Assembly (NCBI RefSeq): GCF_007989825.1
Contig: NZ_BJUA01000002.1
Span: forward strand, 124,001-188,000
Source of the DNA: Cellulomonas persica
Lineage (GTDB): Bacteria; Actinomycetota; Actinomycetes; Actinomycetales; Cellulomonadaceae
Direction of reading: 5' to 3'
Length of the DNA stretch: 64,000 nt
The notes beneath the pieces are model-generated. The model searched no databases. It was not told the origin of the DNA and worked only from the letters and a program-made list of their open reading frames with translations. A program made the translations under genes and the position numbers. Position 1 is the first letter of the stretch. Each line of letters begins with the position of its first letter. Of the stretch, positions 24,897-35,331 are shown one piece after another.

Positions 24897-26119
24897 CCGC
24901 GGCCGCGAACCGCCCGCTGCGCGTCGGGATCGTCTGCCCGTACTCGTTCGACGTACCCGGTGGCGTCCAGTTCCACGTGCGCGACCTGGCCGAGGCCCTG
25001 CTCGCGCGCGGGCACGAGGTCGAGGTGCTCGCGCCGGCCGACGACGAGACGCCCGTGCCCGACTACCTCACGGCAGCGGGCCGCGCGGTGCCGGTCCGGT
25101 ACAACGGCTCGGTCGCGCGCCTGACGTTCGGCCCCGTGACCGCGGCCCGCACGCGCAAGTGGCTCGAGCAGGGCCGGTTCGACGTGCTGCACCTGCACGA
25201 GCCGGTGACCCCGAGCCTGTCCATGCTCGCGCTGTGGATCGCGGACGGCCCCGTCGTCGCGACGTTCCACACGTCGACGGTGCGCTCGCGGTCGCTGCAG
25301 GTCGCGTTCCCGCTCGTGCGCCAGTCGCTCGAGAAGATCTCCGCGCGCATCGCCGTGTCCGAGGACGCGCGCCGCACGCTCGTCGACCACCTCGGCGGGG
25401 ACGCCGTGGTGATCCCGAACGGTGTCTACGTCGACGCGTTCGAGCGGGCGCAGGCCGACGAGCGCTGGACCGGGACGCCGGACGCGCCGACGATCGCGTT
25501 CCTCGGGCGGCTCGACGAGCCGCGCAAGGGCCTCGGCGTGCTGCTGCGGGCGGTGGCCGAGGTGCTCGCGCACCGGCCGGGTGCGCGCTTCCTGGTCGCG
25601 GGGCGCGGGGACACGGGTGAGGAGCAGGCGCGCGAGGTCCTCGGGGACCAGGCCGGTGCGGTCGAGTTCCTGGGCGGCATCTCGGACGAGGACAAGGCGC
25701 GCCTGCTGGCGTCGGTCGACGTGTACGTCGCACCGCAGACGGGCGGCGAGAGCTTCGGCATCGTGCTCGTCGAGGCGATGAGCGCGGGCGCGGCCGTGGT
25801 GGCGAGCGACCTCGGTGCATTCTCGCGCGTGCTCGACGACGGCGCCGCGGGCGTCCTGTTCCGGACGGGCGACTCCGACGACCTGGCCCGCACCCTGGTG
25901 CGTGTGCTGGACGACGCCGACCTGCGCGAGCAGGTCGCGGCCCGCGCGTCCGCGGTCGTGCGCCGCTACGACTGGTCCGCGGTCACCGACCAGGTGCTCG
26001 CGGTGTACGAGATGGCCGTGGCGGGTCGCGACGCGCCCGTGGGCGAGGACCCGTCCTCGCTGCGCGGCGCCCGGATCCTCGAGCTGCGGCGCGGCCGCGA
26101 GAGCCGAGGTGACCGATGA
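24893..26119 (+). CDS. pimA: Phosphatidylinositol alpha-mannosyltransferase PimA
   Basis: This protein has 408 residues from GTG 24893. A GT4-type GT-B fold: the N-terminal domain with VCPYSFDVPGGVQFHVRDLA, and the nucleotide-binding domain with RLDEPRKGL and the EX7E motif in GGESFGIVLVEAMSAG. It adds the first mannose from GDP-mannose to phosphatidylinositol. The start overlaps the patA stop (GTGA). Confidence 0.95.
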   Translation: MTAAANRPLRVGIVCPYSFDVPGGVQFHVRDLAEALLARGHEVEVLAPADDETPVPDYLTAAGRAVPVRYNGSVARLTFGPVTAARTRKWLEQGRFDVLHLHEPVTPSLSMLALWIADGPVVATFHTSTVRSRSLQVAFPLVRQSLEKISARIAVSEDARRTLVDHLGGDAVVIPNGVYVDAFERAQADERWTGTPDAPTIAFLGRLDEPRKGLGVLLRAVAEVLAHRPGARFLVAGRGDTGEEQAREVLGDQAGAVEFLGGISDEDKARLLASVDVYVAPQTGGESFGIVLVEAMSAGAAVVASDLGAFSRVLDDGAAGVLFRTGDSDDLARTLVRVLDDADLREQVAARASAVVRRYDWSAVTDQVLAVYEMAVAGRDAPVGEDPSSLRGARILELRRGRESRGDR

Positions 26120-26775
26120 CGTGGTCCGAGATCGCGGTCGTCGTGGTCGTGGTGCTCGCGCTGCTCGTGTGGTCCGTGTGGGTCGCCGCATCGCGGCTCG
26201 ACCGGCTGCACCGGAAGGTCGGCGCGTCCCGCAGCGTCGTCGAGGCGCAGCTCGTGCGGCGCGCGACCGCGGCGGCGGCGCTCGCGACCTCGGGGCTGCT
26301 CGACCCCGTGTCGTCGGTGCTCGTGGGCGAGGCCGCCTGGGCGGCGCTCGGTGCGGAGGGCACCACGGGGCGCTCGGACGGCCCGCCCGAGCTGCTCGCG
26401 CTGCTGCTGTCCGACCCGCGCGGCAGCGGGGACCGTGCGCTGTCCGCGCCTGCACCCACGGGTGACGAGGAGGAGCGAGGCCAGGTCGAGAGCGAGCTGA
26501 GCTCGACGCTGCGCGAGGTGCTCGGCGAGCCGGACGAGGTCGCGACCGTGCGCGCCGAGCCGGGCGGCGCCGAGCTGCTCGACGCGCTGAGCTCGGCCTG
26601 GTACCGCGCCGAGATCGCGCGCCGCTTCCACAACGAGGCCGTCCTGCAGACCCAGCGGGTCCGCCGCGGCCGGTTCGTGCGGCTGCTGCGGCTCGCCGGG
26701 CACGCACCGGAGCCCCGCACGCTCGAGCTCGATGACGCGTGGCCCGCCGCGCTGCCCCGCCCCGGGGTCGGCTGA
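26116..26775 (+). CDS. Single-span membrane protein of unknown function in the PIM operon
   Basis: This protein has 219 residues from ATG 26116, overlapping the pimA stop. A hydrophobic span at about 6-26 is followed by a helical cytoplasmic part; LDRLHRKVGASRSVVEAQLVRRA and RRFHNEAVLQTQRVRRGRFVR loosely resemble LemA-type helical proteins. M. tuberculosis has a membrane-linked gene (Rv2609c) at the same place, but a Nudix motif is absent here. The function is unknown. Confidence 0.75.
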   Translation: MTWSEIAVVVVVVLALLVWSVWVAASRLDRLHRKVGASRSVVEAQLVRRATAAAALATSGLLDPVSSVLVGEAAWAALGAEGTTGRSDGPPELLALLLSDPRGSGDRALSAPAPTGDEEERGQVESELSSTLREVLGEPDEVATVRAEPGGAELLDALSSAWYRAEIARRFHNEAVLQTQRVRRGRFVRLLRLAGHAPEPRTLELDDAWPAALPRPGVG

Positions 26776-26904
26776 CCGACGAACGCAGGCGGCCCCCCGG
26801 CGCGCGGCGTCGCGGCGCGCCGGACCCGACGCGCCGCGCGCAGGCGCGGCGGCGAGGGGTGCCGCGGCATGAGACGTTCGCACGGTTCGACCCCGCGCAC
26901 GCAC

Positions 26905-26910
26905 TACGAT
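26905..26910 (+). promoter_or_regulatory. Possible -10 element of pdxS
   Basis: TACGAT lies 122 bases before the chosen pdxS start. No well-spaced -35 element is visible. Confidence 0.35.
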
Positions 26911-27031
26911 GGCCGGGTTCGGCCCGCCGTGGAGCCGTGTCGGCTCGCCCGGCGGTCCGCCGTCCGGAGGAGTCGCGAAGGCCCCGGACCGCACACCACC
27001 AGTGACCGCACCTTCTCCTGCGAGGCATGAC

Positions 27032-27954
<923 letters not shown>

Positions 27955-27958
<4 letters not shown>

Positions 27959-28677
27959 CCGCAGAGCAGTCGACGAAGGCCGCGGGCGACGACGAGCCCG
28001 CGGCCTTCGTCGTGCCCGCCGTGCGTCCGGTCCGCGAGCACCCGCACCCCGAGCACCCGGATCCCGCGCACCCGGACCCCGGGCAGCCGGCCTCCGAGCA
28101 CCCGGAGCCCGGGCTGCCGGACCCCGAGCACGGGGGCCCCGTGCACCCGCTGGGACCGGAGTGGACGCGCGGGGCCGACGGGCTGCTCTTCCGACGCGCG
28201 GCGCGCGTGATCCTGCTCGACGAGGCCGATCGCGTGCTCCTCATCCGGGGGCACGACGCGGACCAGCCCGAGCGGTCGTGGTGGTTCACGATCGGCGGCG
28301 GCATCGACGCGGGGGAGACGCCGCTCGACGCCGCCCGGCGCGAGGTACGCGAGGAGTCGGGCATCGACCTGGCCGCGCACGAGGTCCACGGCCCCGTCTT
28401 CACGCGGTCGGCGATCTTCGACTTCTTCTTCGAGCACTGCCGCCAGGACGAGGAGATCTTCCTCGCACGCGTGCCGTCGTCGTCGTTCGTCGGCGAGGAC
28501 CGTTCCGGCTGGACGGCGCTCGAGCAGGACGTCATCGACGAGCTGCGGTGGTGGACGCTCGACGACCTTGCGGCCGTCGACATCGAGGTCTTCCCGGAGG
28601 GCCTGGCGACACTCGTCGGCAGCCTGCTCCCGCAGTGGGACGGCACGACGAGGCACCTGGGTCTCGCCCGCGAGTGA
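27955..28677 (+). CDS. Nudix hydrolase with HP-rich N-terminal repeat
   Basis: This protein has 240 residues if started at GTG 27955, which overlaps the pdxS stop. The Nudix box is complete: [23 protein letters not shown]. Before it lies a low-complexity segment of about seven five-residue units such as EHPDP (residues 28-62). A 17-bp inverted repeat that looks like the pdxS terminator falls inside codons 6-19, so a later start (GTG 28021 or GTG 28141) is quite possible; the Nudix domain begins only at about residue 70. The substrate is unknown. Confidence 0.85.
27971..28012 (+). terminator. 17-bp perfect hairpin after pdxS, inside the Nudix 5' region
   Basis: Arms CGACGAAGGCCGCGGGC and GCCCGCGGCCTTCGTCG enclose the loop GACGACGA, starting 13 bases after the pdxS stop. 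The outer stem matches the tRNA-Val terminator at 20309. There is no T-run. Confidence 0.65.
28036..28140. repeat. 15-bp degenerate tandem repeat encoding EHPDP-like units
   Basis: Seven 15-base units, consensus GAGCACCCGGACCCC, encode EHPDP-like pentapeptides in the N-terminus of the Nudix protein. Confidence 0.75.
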
Positions 28678-28686
28678 GGCGCGGGT

Positions 28687-28707
28687 CCCCGGTCGTGTGA
28701 CCAGGGG
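28687..28707. terminator. Short hairpin between convergent genes
   Basis: CCCCGGTC and GACC(A)GGGG form a stem with a four-base loop just after the Nudix stop. It may terminate both the Nudix and the DUF937 transcripts. Confidence 0.35.
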
Positions 28708-28756
28708 TGCGGGACCGGCGCGGCGCTGCCGGAGGACCGTGGGTGACGTGCCGACC

Positions 28757-29284
28757 TCAGCGGCGGCCGAACCCGCCGAGGATCGAGCCCAGGATGTCCT
28801 GCAGCCCGCCCCCCGACGTGGGCGCGGACGTCGCCGTCCCCGTGCCGCCGCCCTGCATCTTCTTGGCCAGGTAGGCCATGACGATCGGCGCGAGCATCGG
28901 CAGCAGGCGTCCGACGAGCCCGCCGCCCGAGCTGCCGAGCGACGCGGCGGACGTCCCGCCGAGTCGGGCGCCGAGGTCGGAGTCGACCCGCTCGGCCACC
29001 TGGTCGGTCCCGCCGCCGAAGATGTGGCCGAGGATCTTGGCGCCGTCGTCGAGGTCCAGGCCGCCCAGGTCGACGCCGCCGTCGAGCAGGGACGGCGGGT
29101 GCTGCTCGAGGGCGCCCGCCAGCGAGGCTGCACCGTCGGGGCTCGCGGCGTTCGACTGCAGCCCGCCGACGAGCGCGGGCAGCGCGCTGCGTACCGCGGC
29201 CTCGGCGGTGGCCTCGTCGACACCGAGCCGGGCCGCCAGCGAGGGCAGGGGGATCTGGGTCAGGATCTCGTCGATGTCGCTCAT
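28757..29284 (-). CDS. DUF937-family protein
   Basis: This protein has 175 residues from ATG 29284 with a GAGAGG ribosome site. It starts MSDIDEILTQIPL and has the DUF937 pattern of LAARLGVDEATAEAAVRSALPALVGGLQ, then a Gly-rich C-terminus (GGGLVGRLLPMLAPIVMAYLA and GGGLQDILGSILGG). The repeats resemble amphipathic helices. Family function is unknown. It is a single gene, convergent with the Nudix gene. Confidence 0.85.
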   Translation of the reverse strand: MSDIDEILTQIPLPSLAARLGVDEATAEAAVRSALPALVGGLQSNAASPDGAASLAGALEQHPPSLLDGGVDLGGLDLDDGAKILGHIFGGGTDQVAERVDSDLGARLGGTSAASLGSSGGGLVGRLLPMLAPIVMAYLAKKMQGGGTGTATSAPTSGGGLQDILGSILGGFGRR

Positions 29285-29445
29285 CGTCGGGCCTCTCGAG
29301 GTGCCCGCCGGCTGCGGGCGGTTCGTCTCGGAGACTAGCCCCGGGATCTCGGTGCGGCGCGTCGGAGGGACGCGCGGACGCACGCCGGTGCGCGCTGCCC
29401 GGGACGGGCGTACTGGTCAGTAACCTGCCTGTGACCTGCGGCGGC

Positions 29446-29451
29446 TACGGT
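29446..29451 (+). promoter_or_regulatory. -10 element for a leaderless aminotransferase mRNA
   Basis: TACGGT ends six bases before the ATG at 29458, the spacing expected when transcription starts at the start codon. Confidence 0.5.
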
Positions 29452-29457
29452 CGAGGG

Positions 29458-30642
29458 ATGCCGATCGCATCCCACGCCTCGCCCGCGCGCGCCATCCCGC
29501 GCAGCGGCATCCGCACGCTCATGGAGCTCGCTCTCGAGGACCCCGGCGCCCTGCACCTCGAGATCGGCGAGCCCGATGCCGTGCTGCCGGAGCACGTCGT
29601 CGACGCGGTCGCCCGGGCCGCCGCCCGTGGCGCGACGGGCTACTCGTCGAGCCTCGGCCTCGCCGAGCTCCGGGAGGCGGGCGCGGCGCGCGTCGCGAAG
29701 CGCTCGGGGGTCCACGTCGATCCAGGCGCGGTCGCGGTGACGCACGGGGCCATGAGCGGGCTGGCGATGGCGATGTCCGGCCTGCTCGGTCCCGGCGACG
29801 AGATCCTGCTGCCGGACCCGACGTTCCCGAACTGGGCGATGGCCGCGCACGCGTGCGGCGCGGTCCCGACGACCTACCTGGCCCGCGCGGCGAACGGCTT
29901 CGTGCCGCTCGTCGAGGACGTCGAGGCCGCCATCACGCCGCGCACGCGCGCGATCGTCGTGTGCTCGCCCAACAACCCGACCGGCGCCGTCTACCCCGCG
30001 GCGACGGTCGAGGCGCTCGTCGAGCTCGCGCGGCGCCACGACCTGTGGCTGCTGTCCGACGAGTGCTATGAGGCGATCACGTTCGGGGCGCCGCACGTGA
30101 GCCCCGCTGCGTACGACACCGACGGGCGCGTGCTCGTCTTCCACTCGATGTCCAAGACGTACGCCATGACCGGGTGGCGCGTGGGCCTGACCGTGCTGCC
30201 GCACCCGGAGCTCGTCGAGCTCGTCGGCCAGATCGCGGAGGCGACCGTCTCGTGCCCGTCGACGGTCGGGCAGCACGCAGCGCTCGCCGCGCTCACCGGG
30301 TCGCAGGAGTGGGTGCACGAGGCCGTCGAGTCCTACTGGGACCGTCGCGACGCGGCGATCGAGCTCCTGAGCTCGCGTGGTCTGCGGTTCTCCGAGCCCG
30401 AGGGTGCCTTCTACCTCATGGTCGACGTCGGCACGGCGGACACCGAGGGCTTCGCGCGGCGGCTGCTCGAGCGTCGGCACGTCGCGGTCGCCCCGGGCTC
30501 GACGTTCGGTGGCGGCGCGGACCGCATGGTGCGCGTCAGCCTCGCGGCGGCCCGGCCCGTGCTGCTCGACGGGCTGTCCCGGCTGGCCGACGAGGTGCGC
30601 TCGGTCGCGGGGAGCGGCGGCCGCGCCGCTGCCGCCCGCTGA
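29458..30642 (+). CDS. Class I/II pyridoxal-phosphate aminotransferase
   Basis: This protein has 394 residues from ATG 29458. The fold-type I pattern is complete: SPNNPTGAVYP, the Asp/Tyr pair in SDECYEA, and the PLP Lys in SMSKTYAMTGWRVG. Substrate specificity cannot be told; aspartate-type specificity is common in this subgroup. It stands between the DUF937 gene and pdxT, close to both subunits of PLP synthase, which is probably chance neighbourhood rather than pathway. Confidence 0.9.
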   Translation: MPIASHASPARAIPRSGIRTLMELALEDPGALHLEIGEPDAVLPEHVVDAVARAAARGATGYSSSLGLAELREAGAARVAKRSGVHVDPGAVAVTHGAMSGLAMAMSGLLGPGDEILLPDPTFPNWAMAAHACGAVPTTYLARAANGFVPLVEDVEAAITPRTRAIVVCSPNNPTGAVYPAATVEALVELARRHDLWLLSDECYEAITFGAPHVSPAAYDTDGRVLVFHSMSKTYAMTGWRVGLTVLPHPELVELVGQIAEATVSCPSTVGQHAALAALTGSQEWVHEAVESYWDRRDAAIELLSSRGLRFSEPEGAFYLMVDVGTADTEGFARRLLERRHVAVAPGSTFGGGADRMVRVSLAAARPVLLDGLSRLADEVRSVAGSGGRAAAAR

Positions 30643-30712
30643 GCAGGGGACGGGCGGGCGATGCGCACGTGGTGAGCACGGGCGGACGCGCGGAGCACCA
30701 GCCGAGTCGACC

Positions 30713-30718
30713 TAGGAT
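30713..30718 (+). promoter_or_regulatory. -10 element for leaderless pdxT
   Basis: TAGGAT ends six bases before the pdxT GTG (30725), and there is no ribosome site before that GTG. Confidence 0.55.
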
Positions 30719-30724
30719 CGCTGG

Positions 30725-31330
30725 GTGACTGCGACCGTCGGTGTCCTGGCCCTGCAGGGGGACGTGCGCGAGCACGCGCGTGCCCTCGAGACCGAGGGAG
30801 CACGCGCCGTGCCGGTGCGCCGCGTGTCCGAGCTGGACGCGGTGGACGCGCTCGTCATCCCCGGGGGCGAGTCGACCACCATCGACAAGCTCCTGCGCGC
30901 GTTCGACCTGTACGAGCCCGTCCGGGACCGGCTGCGCGCCGGCATGCCGGCGTACGGCTCGTGCGCGGGCATGATCCTGCTCGCCGACCGCGTCCTGGGC
31001 GGCATCGAGGGTCAGCAGACCCTCGGCGGCATCGACATCACGGTGCGCCGGAATGCGTTCGGGCGCCAGGTCGACTCGTTCGAGACCGACCTGTCGATCG
31101 ACGGCATCGACGACGGCCCGCTGCACGCCGTGTTCATCCGCGCACCGTGGGTCGAGGAGGTCGGCCCGGCCGCGACGGTGGTCGGGCGCGTCGAAGGTGG
31201 CCCGGCCGCCGGTAGGATCGTCGCGGTCCGCCAGGGGCCGCTGTTGGTGACCTCGTTCCATCCGGAGGTCACGGGTGACACCCGGGTGCACCGTCTCTTC
31301 GTCCAGATCGTCCGCGACAGCCAGGGGTAA
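30725..31330 (+). CDS. pdxT: Pyridoxal 5'-phosphate synthase glutaminase subunit PdxT
   Basis: This protein has 201 residues. The class I glutaminase triad is present: Cys80 in YGSCAGM, His179 and Glu181 in [17 protein letters not shown] and [12 protein letters not shown] are hallmark segments. It supplies ammonia to PdxS. yebC follows eight bases after the stop. Confidence 0.97.
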   Translation: MTATVGVLALQGDVREHARALETEGARAVPVRRVSELDAVDALVIPGGESTTIDKLLRAFDLYEPVRDRLRAGMPAYGSCAGMILLADRVLGGIEGQQTLGGIDITVRRNAFGRQVDSFETDLSIDGIDDGPLHAVFIRAPWVEEVGPAATVVGRVEGGPAAGRIVAVRQGPLLVTSFHPEVTGDTRVHRLFVQIVRDSQG

Positions 31331-31337
31331 CGAGCGC

Positions 31338-32093
31338 ATGTCGGGTCACTCCAAGTGGGCCACCACCAAGCACAAGAAGGCCGTGATCGACGCGAAGCGA
31401 GGCAAGCTCTTCGCCAAGCTCGTCAAGAACATCGAGGTGGCCGCCCGCACGGGCGGCGGTGACCCTGCGGGTAACCCCACGCTCTTCGACGCGATCCAGA
31501 AGGCCAAGAAGTCGTCGGTCCCCAACGACAACATCGACCGCGCGCTCAAGCGCGGCTCGGGGCAGGAGGCCGGGGGAGCCGACTACCAGACGATCATGTA
31601 CGAGGGCTACGGCCCCGGCGGGATCGCGGTGCTCGTCGAGTGCCTCACCGACAACCGGAACCGCGCGGCCTCCGACGTGCGCGTGGCGTTCACGCGCAAC
31701 GGCGGCCAGATGGCCGACCCGGGTTCGGTCTCCTACCTGTTCAGCCGCAAGGGCGTCGTGATCGTCCCCAAGGAGGGCACCGACGAGGAGGCCGTGATGG
31801 AGGCGGTCCTCGAGGCGGGCGGCGAGGAGGTCACCGACCTCGGCGACCAGTTCGAGGTGCTGAGCGAGGCGACCGACCTGGTGCCCGTCCGCACGGCGCT
31901 GCAGGAGGCGGGCATCGAGTACGACTCCGCCGACGTGGTGTTCTGGCCGTCGACGCAGATCGAGGTCGACGCCGAGGGCGCGCGCAAGATCCTGCGTCTG
32001 ATCGACGCGCTCGAGGACTCCGACGACGTGCAGAACGTCTACGCGAACTTCGACGCGTCCGACGAGGTCATGGCCGAGCTCGAGAACGACTGA
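31338..32093 (+). CDS. yebC: YebC/PmpR-family protein
   Basis: This protein has 251 residues from ATG 31338. The start [20 protein letters not shown] and the [19 protein letters not shown] segment are diagnostic. YebC proteins were described as DNA-binding regulators; recent work links some to ribosome rescue at proline stretches. It is co-directional with pdxT and upstream of ruvC, as in mycobacteria. Confidence 0.96.
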   Translation: MSGHSKWATTKHKKAVIDAKRGKLFAKLVKNIEVAARTGGGDPAGNPTLFDAIQKAKKSSVPNDNIDRALKRGSGQEAGGADYQTIMYEGYGPGGIAVLVECLTDNRNRAASDVRVAFTRNGGQMADPGSVSYLFSRKGVVIVPKEGTDEEAVMEAVLEAGGEEVTDLGDQFEVLSEATDLVPVRTALQEAGIEYDSADVVFWPSTQIEVDAEGARKILRLIDALEDSDDVQNVYANFDASDEVMAELEND

Positions 32094-32120
32094 CGGACCG
32101 GCCTGCGACCGACGTCGCGA

Positions 32121-32158
32121 CGAGGGGCGCACCACCACTGCCGGTGGTGCGCCCCTCG
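32121..32158. terminator. Perfect 16-bp hairpin after yebC
   Basis: CGAGGGGCGCACCACC and GGTGGTGCGCCCCTCG enclose the loop ACTGCC. It sits 28 bases after the yebC stop and separates the pdxT-yebC unit from ruvC. Confidence 0.85.
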
Positions 32159-32160
32159 CG

Positions 32161-32222
32161 CGTCCGGTCGCTCGGTCCGGTCCCTCGGGTCGCTCCCCTC
32201 AGGTCGCTCCCTCGGGTCGCGC
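32161..32222. repeat. Degenerate GGTCSCTC simple repeat
   Basis: About six near-copies of a GGTCGCTC / GGTCCCTC unit follow the yebC terminator. It looks like low-complexity drift. Confidence 0.45.
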
Positions 32223-32291
32223 CGCTGTGAGGAGCGCCGCACCCGGCGTTGCGCCCTCCGCGGCGGCGCGGACGGGTGCGACGATGCCCGC

Positions 32292-32852
32292 GTGCGAGTT
32301 CTCGGCGTGGACCCCGGCCTGACCCGGTGCGGCCTCGGGGTCGTGGACGGGCTGCCGGGGCGGCGCGTCCGGCTCGTGCACGTCGGCGTCGCCACGTCGT
32401 CGGCCGACCTGGACGTCGACCAGCGGCTCCTGCTCATCGAGCGTCGCCTCGAGGAGTGGCTCGAGGAGCACGCGCCCGACACGGTCGCGGTCGAGCGGGT
32501 CTTCGCGCAGCACAACGTGCGCACGGTCATGGGCACGGCCCAGGTGGCCGGCCTCGCGATGGTGGCCGCGGCTCGTCGTCGGATCCCGGTGGCGCTGCAC
32601 ACGCCGTCGGAGGTCAAGGCGGCCGTCACCGGCAACGGACGCGCGGACAAGGCCCAGGTCCAGACGATGGTCGCGCGCCTGCTCCAGCTCGACGAGCTGC
32701 CGCGGCCGGCCGACGCGGCGGACGCGCTCGCGCTCGCGATCTGCCACCTGTGGCGCCCGGCGGGCGCGCTCGGTGCTCCGCAGCGGCCCGCGGCCGCCAT
32801 GACCGCGGCGCAGCGGGCCTGGGCCGCCGCCGAGCAGGCCGCCCGCCGCTGA
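32292..32852 (+). CDS. ruvC: Holliday junction resolvase RuvC
   Basis: This protein has 186 residues from GTG 32292. The four acidic active-site residues are present: D7 in GVDPG, E68 in AVERVF, and D141/D144 in ADAADA. A GACGAT at 32280-32285 ends six bases before the GTG, consistent with a leaderless mRNA. It cuts Holliday junctions with RuvAB, which follow. Confidence 0.97.
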   Translation: MRVLGVDPGLTRCGLGVVDGLPGRRVRLVHVGVATSSADLDVDQRLLLIERRLEEWLEEHAPDTVAVERVFAQHNVRTVMGTAQVAGLAMVAAARRRIPVALHTPSEVKAAVTGNGRADKAQVQTMVARLLQLDELPRPADAADALALAICHLWRPAGALGAPQRPAAAMTAAQRAWAAAEQAARR

Positions 32853-32873
32853 GCCGACGAGAGGGCGTGTCGT

Positions 32874-32889
32874 TCGTACAGATGTTCGT
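32874..32889 (+). promoter_or_regulatory. LexA/SOS-box-like site upstream of ruvA
   Basis: TCGTAC-AGAT-GTTCGT matches the actinobacterial SOS box TCGAAC-N4-GTTCGA at 10 of 12 positions. It lies between the ruvC stop and ruvA, 66 bases before the ruvA start. Confidence 0.6.
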
Positions 32890-32954
32890 GCGTGTGGGAC
32901 AGTGACGGGTCGAACGGTGGAGGTGCTCGCGGAGGTGGCAGTCGAGGTGGACCG

Positions 32955-33573
32955 GTGATCGCGTCCGTGCGGGGGACGGTCCTCGCGGTGAGGCTCGACT
33001 CGGCGGTGGTCGAGGTGGGCGGGGTCGGCATGCTGGTGCACGCGACGCCCGCGACCCTCGCCCAGCTGCGGCACGGGCAGGAGGCGGTGCTGCACACGTC
33101 GCTCGTCGTGCGGGAGGACTCGCTGACGCTGTTCGGCTTCGCGGACGACGACGAGCGCGAGGCCTTCGAGGTCGTGCAGACCGTCAGCGGGGTCGGGCCC
33201 CGGCTCGCGCTCGCGATGCTCGCGGTGCACACCCCCGACGGCCTGCGCCGGGCGGTCGCCGACGAGGACCTCAAGGCGCTCGAGCGCGTCCCGGGCATCG
33301 GGCGCAAGGGCGCCCAGCGCATCGTCCTCGAGCTCAAGGACCGGCTCGGTGCGCCGTCGCCCGTGGCCCCCGCGGGGGGCGGGGGCGCGCCGCCCGAGGT
33401 GGCCGCGAGCGACCGCCGGCAGCAGGTGGTCGACGCGCTCGTGGGTCTGGGCTGGAACCCCAGGGTCGCCGACGAGGCCGTGGCGAACGTGCTCGCGGAC
33501 ACCGAGGGCGCGCTCGCGGCCGACGACGTCCCGGCGGTCCTGCGGGCGGCGCTGCGCGGGCTCGGCGGCGCGC

Positions 33574-33581
<8 letters not shown>
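32955..33581 (+). CDS. ruvA: Holliday junction DNA helicase subunit RuvA
   Basis: This protein has 208 residues from GTG 32955 with GAGGTGG upstream. An OB-fold N-terminus ([24 protein letters not shown]), two helix-hairpin-helix motifs ([13 protein letters not shown] and [18 protein letters not shown]) and the C-terminal RuvB-binding domain are visible. It is coupled to ruvB (overlap of 8 bases). Confidence 0.97.
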
Positions 33582-34650
<1,069 letters not shown>

Positions 34651-34721
34651 CGGTGTCATGGCGGGTACACGATCTGTGGCAGGCTCCGGGCCGTGCGGGA
34701 ACCTTCGCACCCGGATGTGCG

Positions 34722-34750
34722 TTGGAGCGACGGGCCGCTGCGCCTAGACT
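34722..34750 (+). promoter_or_regulatory. Promoter of yajC-secD-secF
   Basis: TTGGAG (34722-34727) and TAGACT (34745-34750) are spaced by exactly 17 bases. Transcription would start near 34757. It is one of the best housekeeping-type promoters in the window. Confidence 0.7.
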
Positions 34751-34783
34751 GCCCCGGACACGATCGACCCTAAGGACTCTGCT

Positions 34784-35248
34784 GTGACACAGCTCAGCGT
34801 CGCGCTCGCGGCGAACAGCGCCACCACCACGACCGGTGGTGGCGGCGGCTACTCGATGTACCTGATCCTGATCCTCGCCGTGGTGGCGTTCTGGTTCATG
34901 TCGCGCCGCACGCGCAAGCAGCAGCGGGCGCAGCAGGAGTTCCGCAACACGCTCGAGGCCGGGGACGAGGTCATGACCGCCTCCGGCATGATCGGCACCG
35001 TCGTCGAGATCGAGGACGACGCCATCACGCTCGAGTCGGAGCCGGGCGGCGGCCGGACGCGCTGGGTGCGCGCCGCGATCGCCAAGAAGATCGAGCCGCC
35101 GGTGGTCGACGAGGACGAGGTGGACGACGTCGACGACGACGCCGACCTGTCCGACGAGGACCTCACCGAGGACGACGTGATCGACGTCCCGGACGACCTG
35201 TCGTCGCTGCCGCCCACCCGGGGGGACGACGAGACCGACCGGAAGTAG
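34784..35248 (+). CDS. yajC: Preprotein translocase subunit YajC
   Basis: This protein has 154 residues from GTG 34784, with AAGGA seven bases upstream. One membrane span (about 24-41) is followed by the YajC core SRRTRKQQRAQQEF and GDEVMTASGMIGTVVEIEDD. The last 50 residues are a strongly acidic tail, longer than in the E. coli protein (110 residues). It joins SecDF in helping Sec export. Confidence 0.95.
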   Translation: MTQLSVALAANSATTTTGGGGGYSMYLILILAVVAFWFMSRRTRKQQRAQQEFRNTLEAGDEVMTASGMIGTVVEIEDDAITLESEPGGGRTRWVRAAIAKKIEPPVVDEDEVDDVDDDADLSDEDLTEDDVIDVPDDLSSLPPTRGDDETDRK

Positions 35249-35255
35249 CCCACGC

Positions 35256-35280
35256 GGCCCGCCGAGTCGTTCGGCGGGCC
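35256..35280 (+). terminator. Hairpin between yajC and secD
   Basis: GGCCCGCCGA and TCGGCGGGCC form a perfect 10-bp stem with a five-base loop, directly before the in-frame ATG at 35281. It may weaken secD readthrough, and it makes initiation at that ATG unlikely. Confidence 0.5.
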
Positions 35281-35331
35281 ATGACCCCACCGGTCACCTC
35301 CGACCGGTGCGCGCACGAGAGAAGAACTCCG

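Noticed and set aside
26877..26891. SOS-box-like TTCGCACGGTTCGA upstream of pdxS
   Set aside because: The half-sites are separated by one base instead of four, so the spacing does not fit LexA.
32161..32222. Repeats after yebC and at 12954-12990 as CRISPR or attachment sites
   Set aside because: Units are 8-11 bases, degenerate and without spacers; simple-sequence drift explains them.
35281..35331. ATG 35281 as the secD start
   Set aside because: It follows directly after a 10-bp hairpin with no ribosome site, while TTG 35332 has GAGAGAAG at good spacing and matches the usual SecD length.
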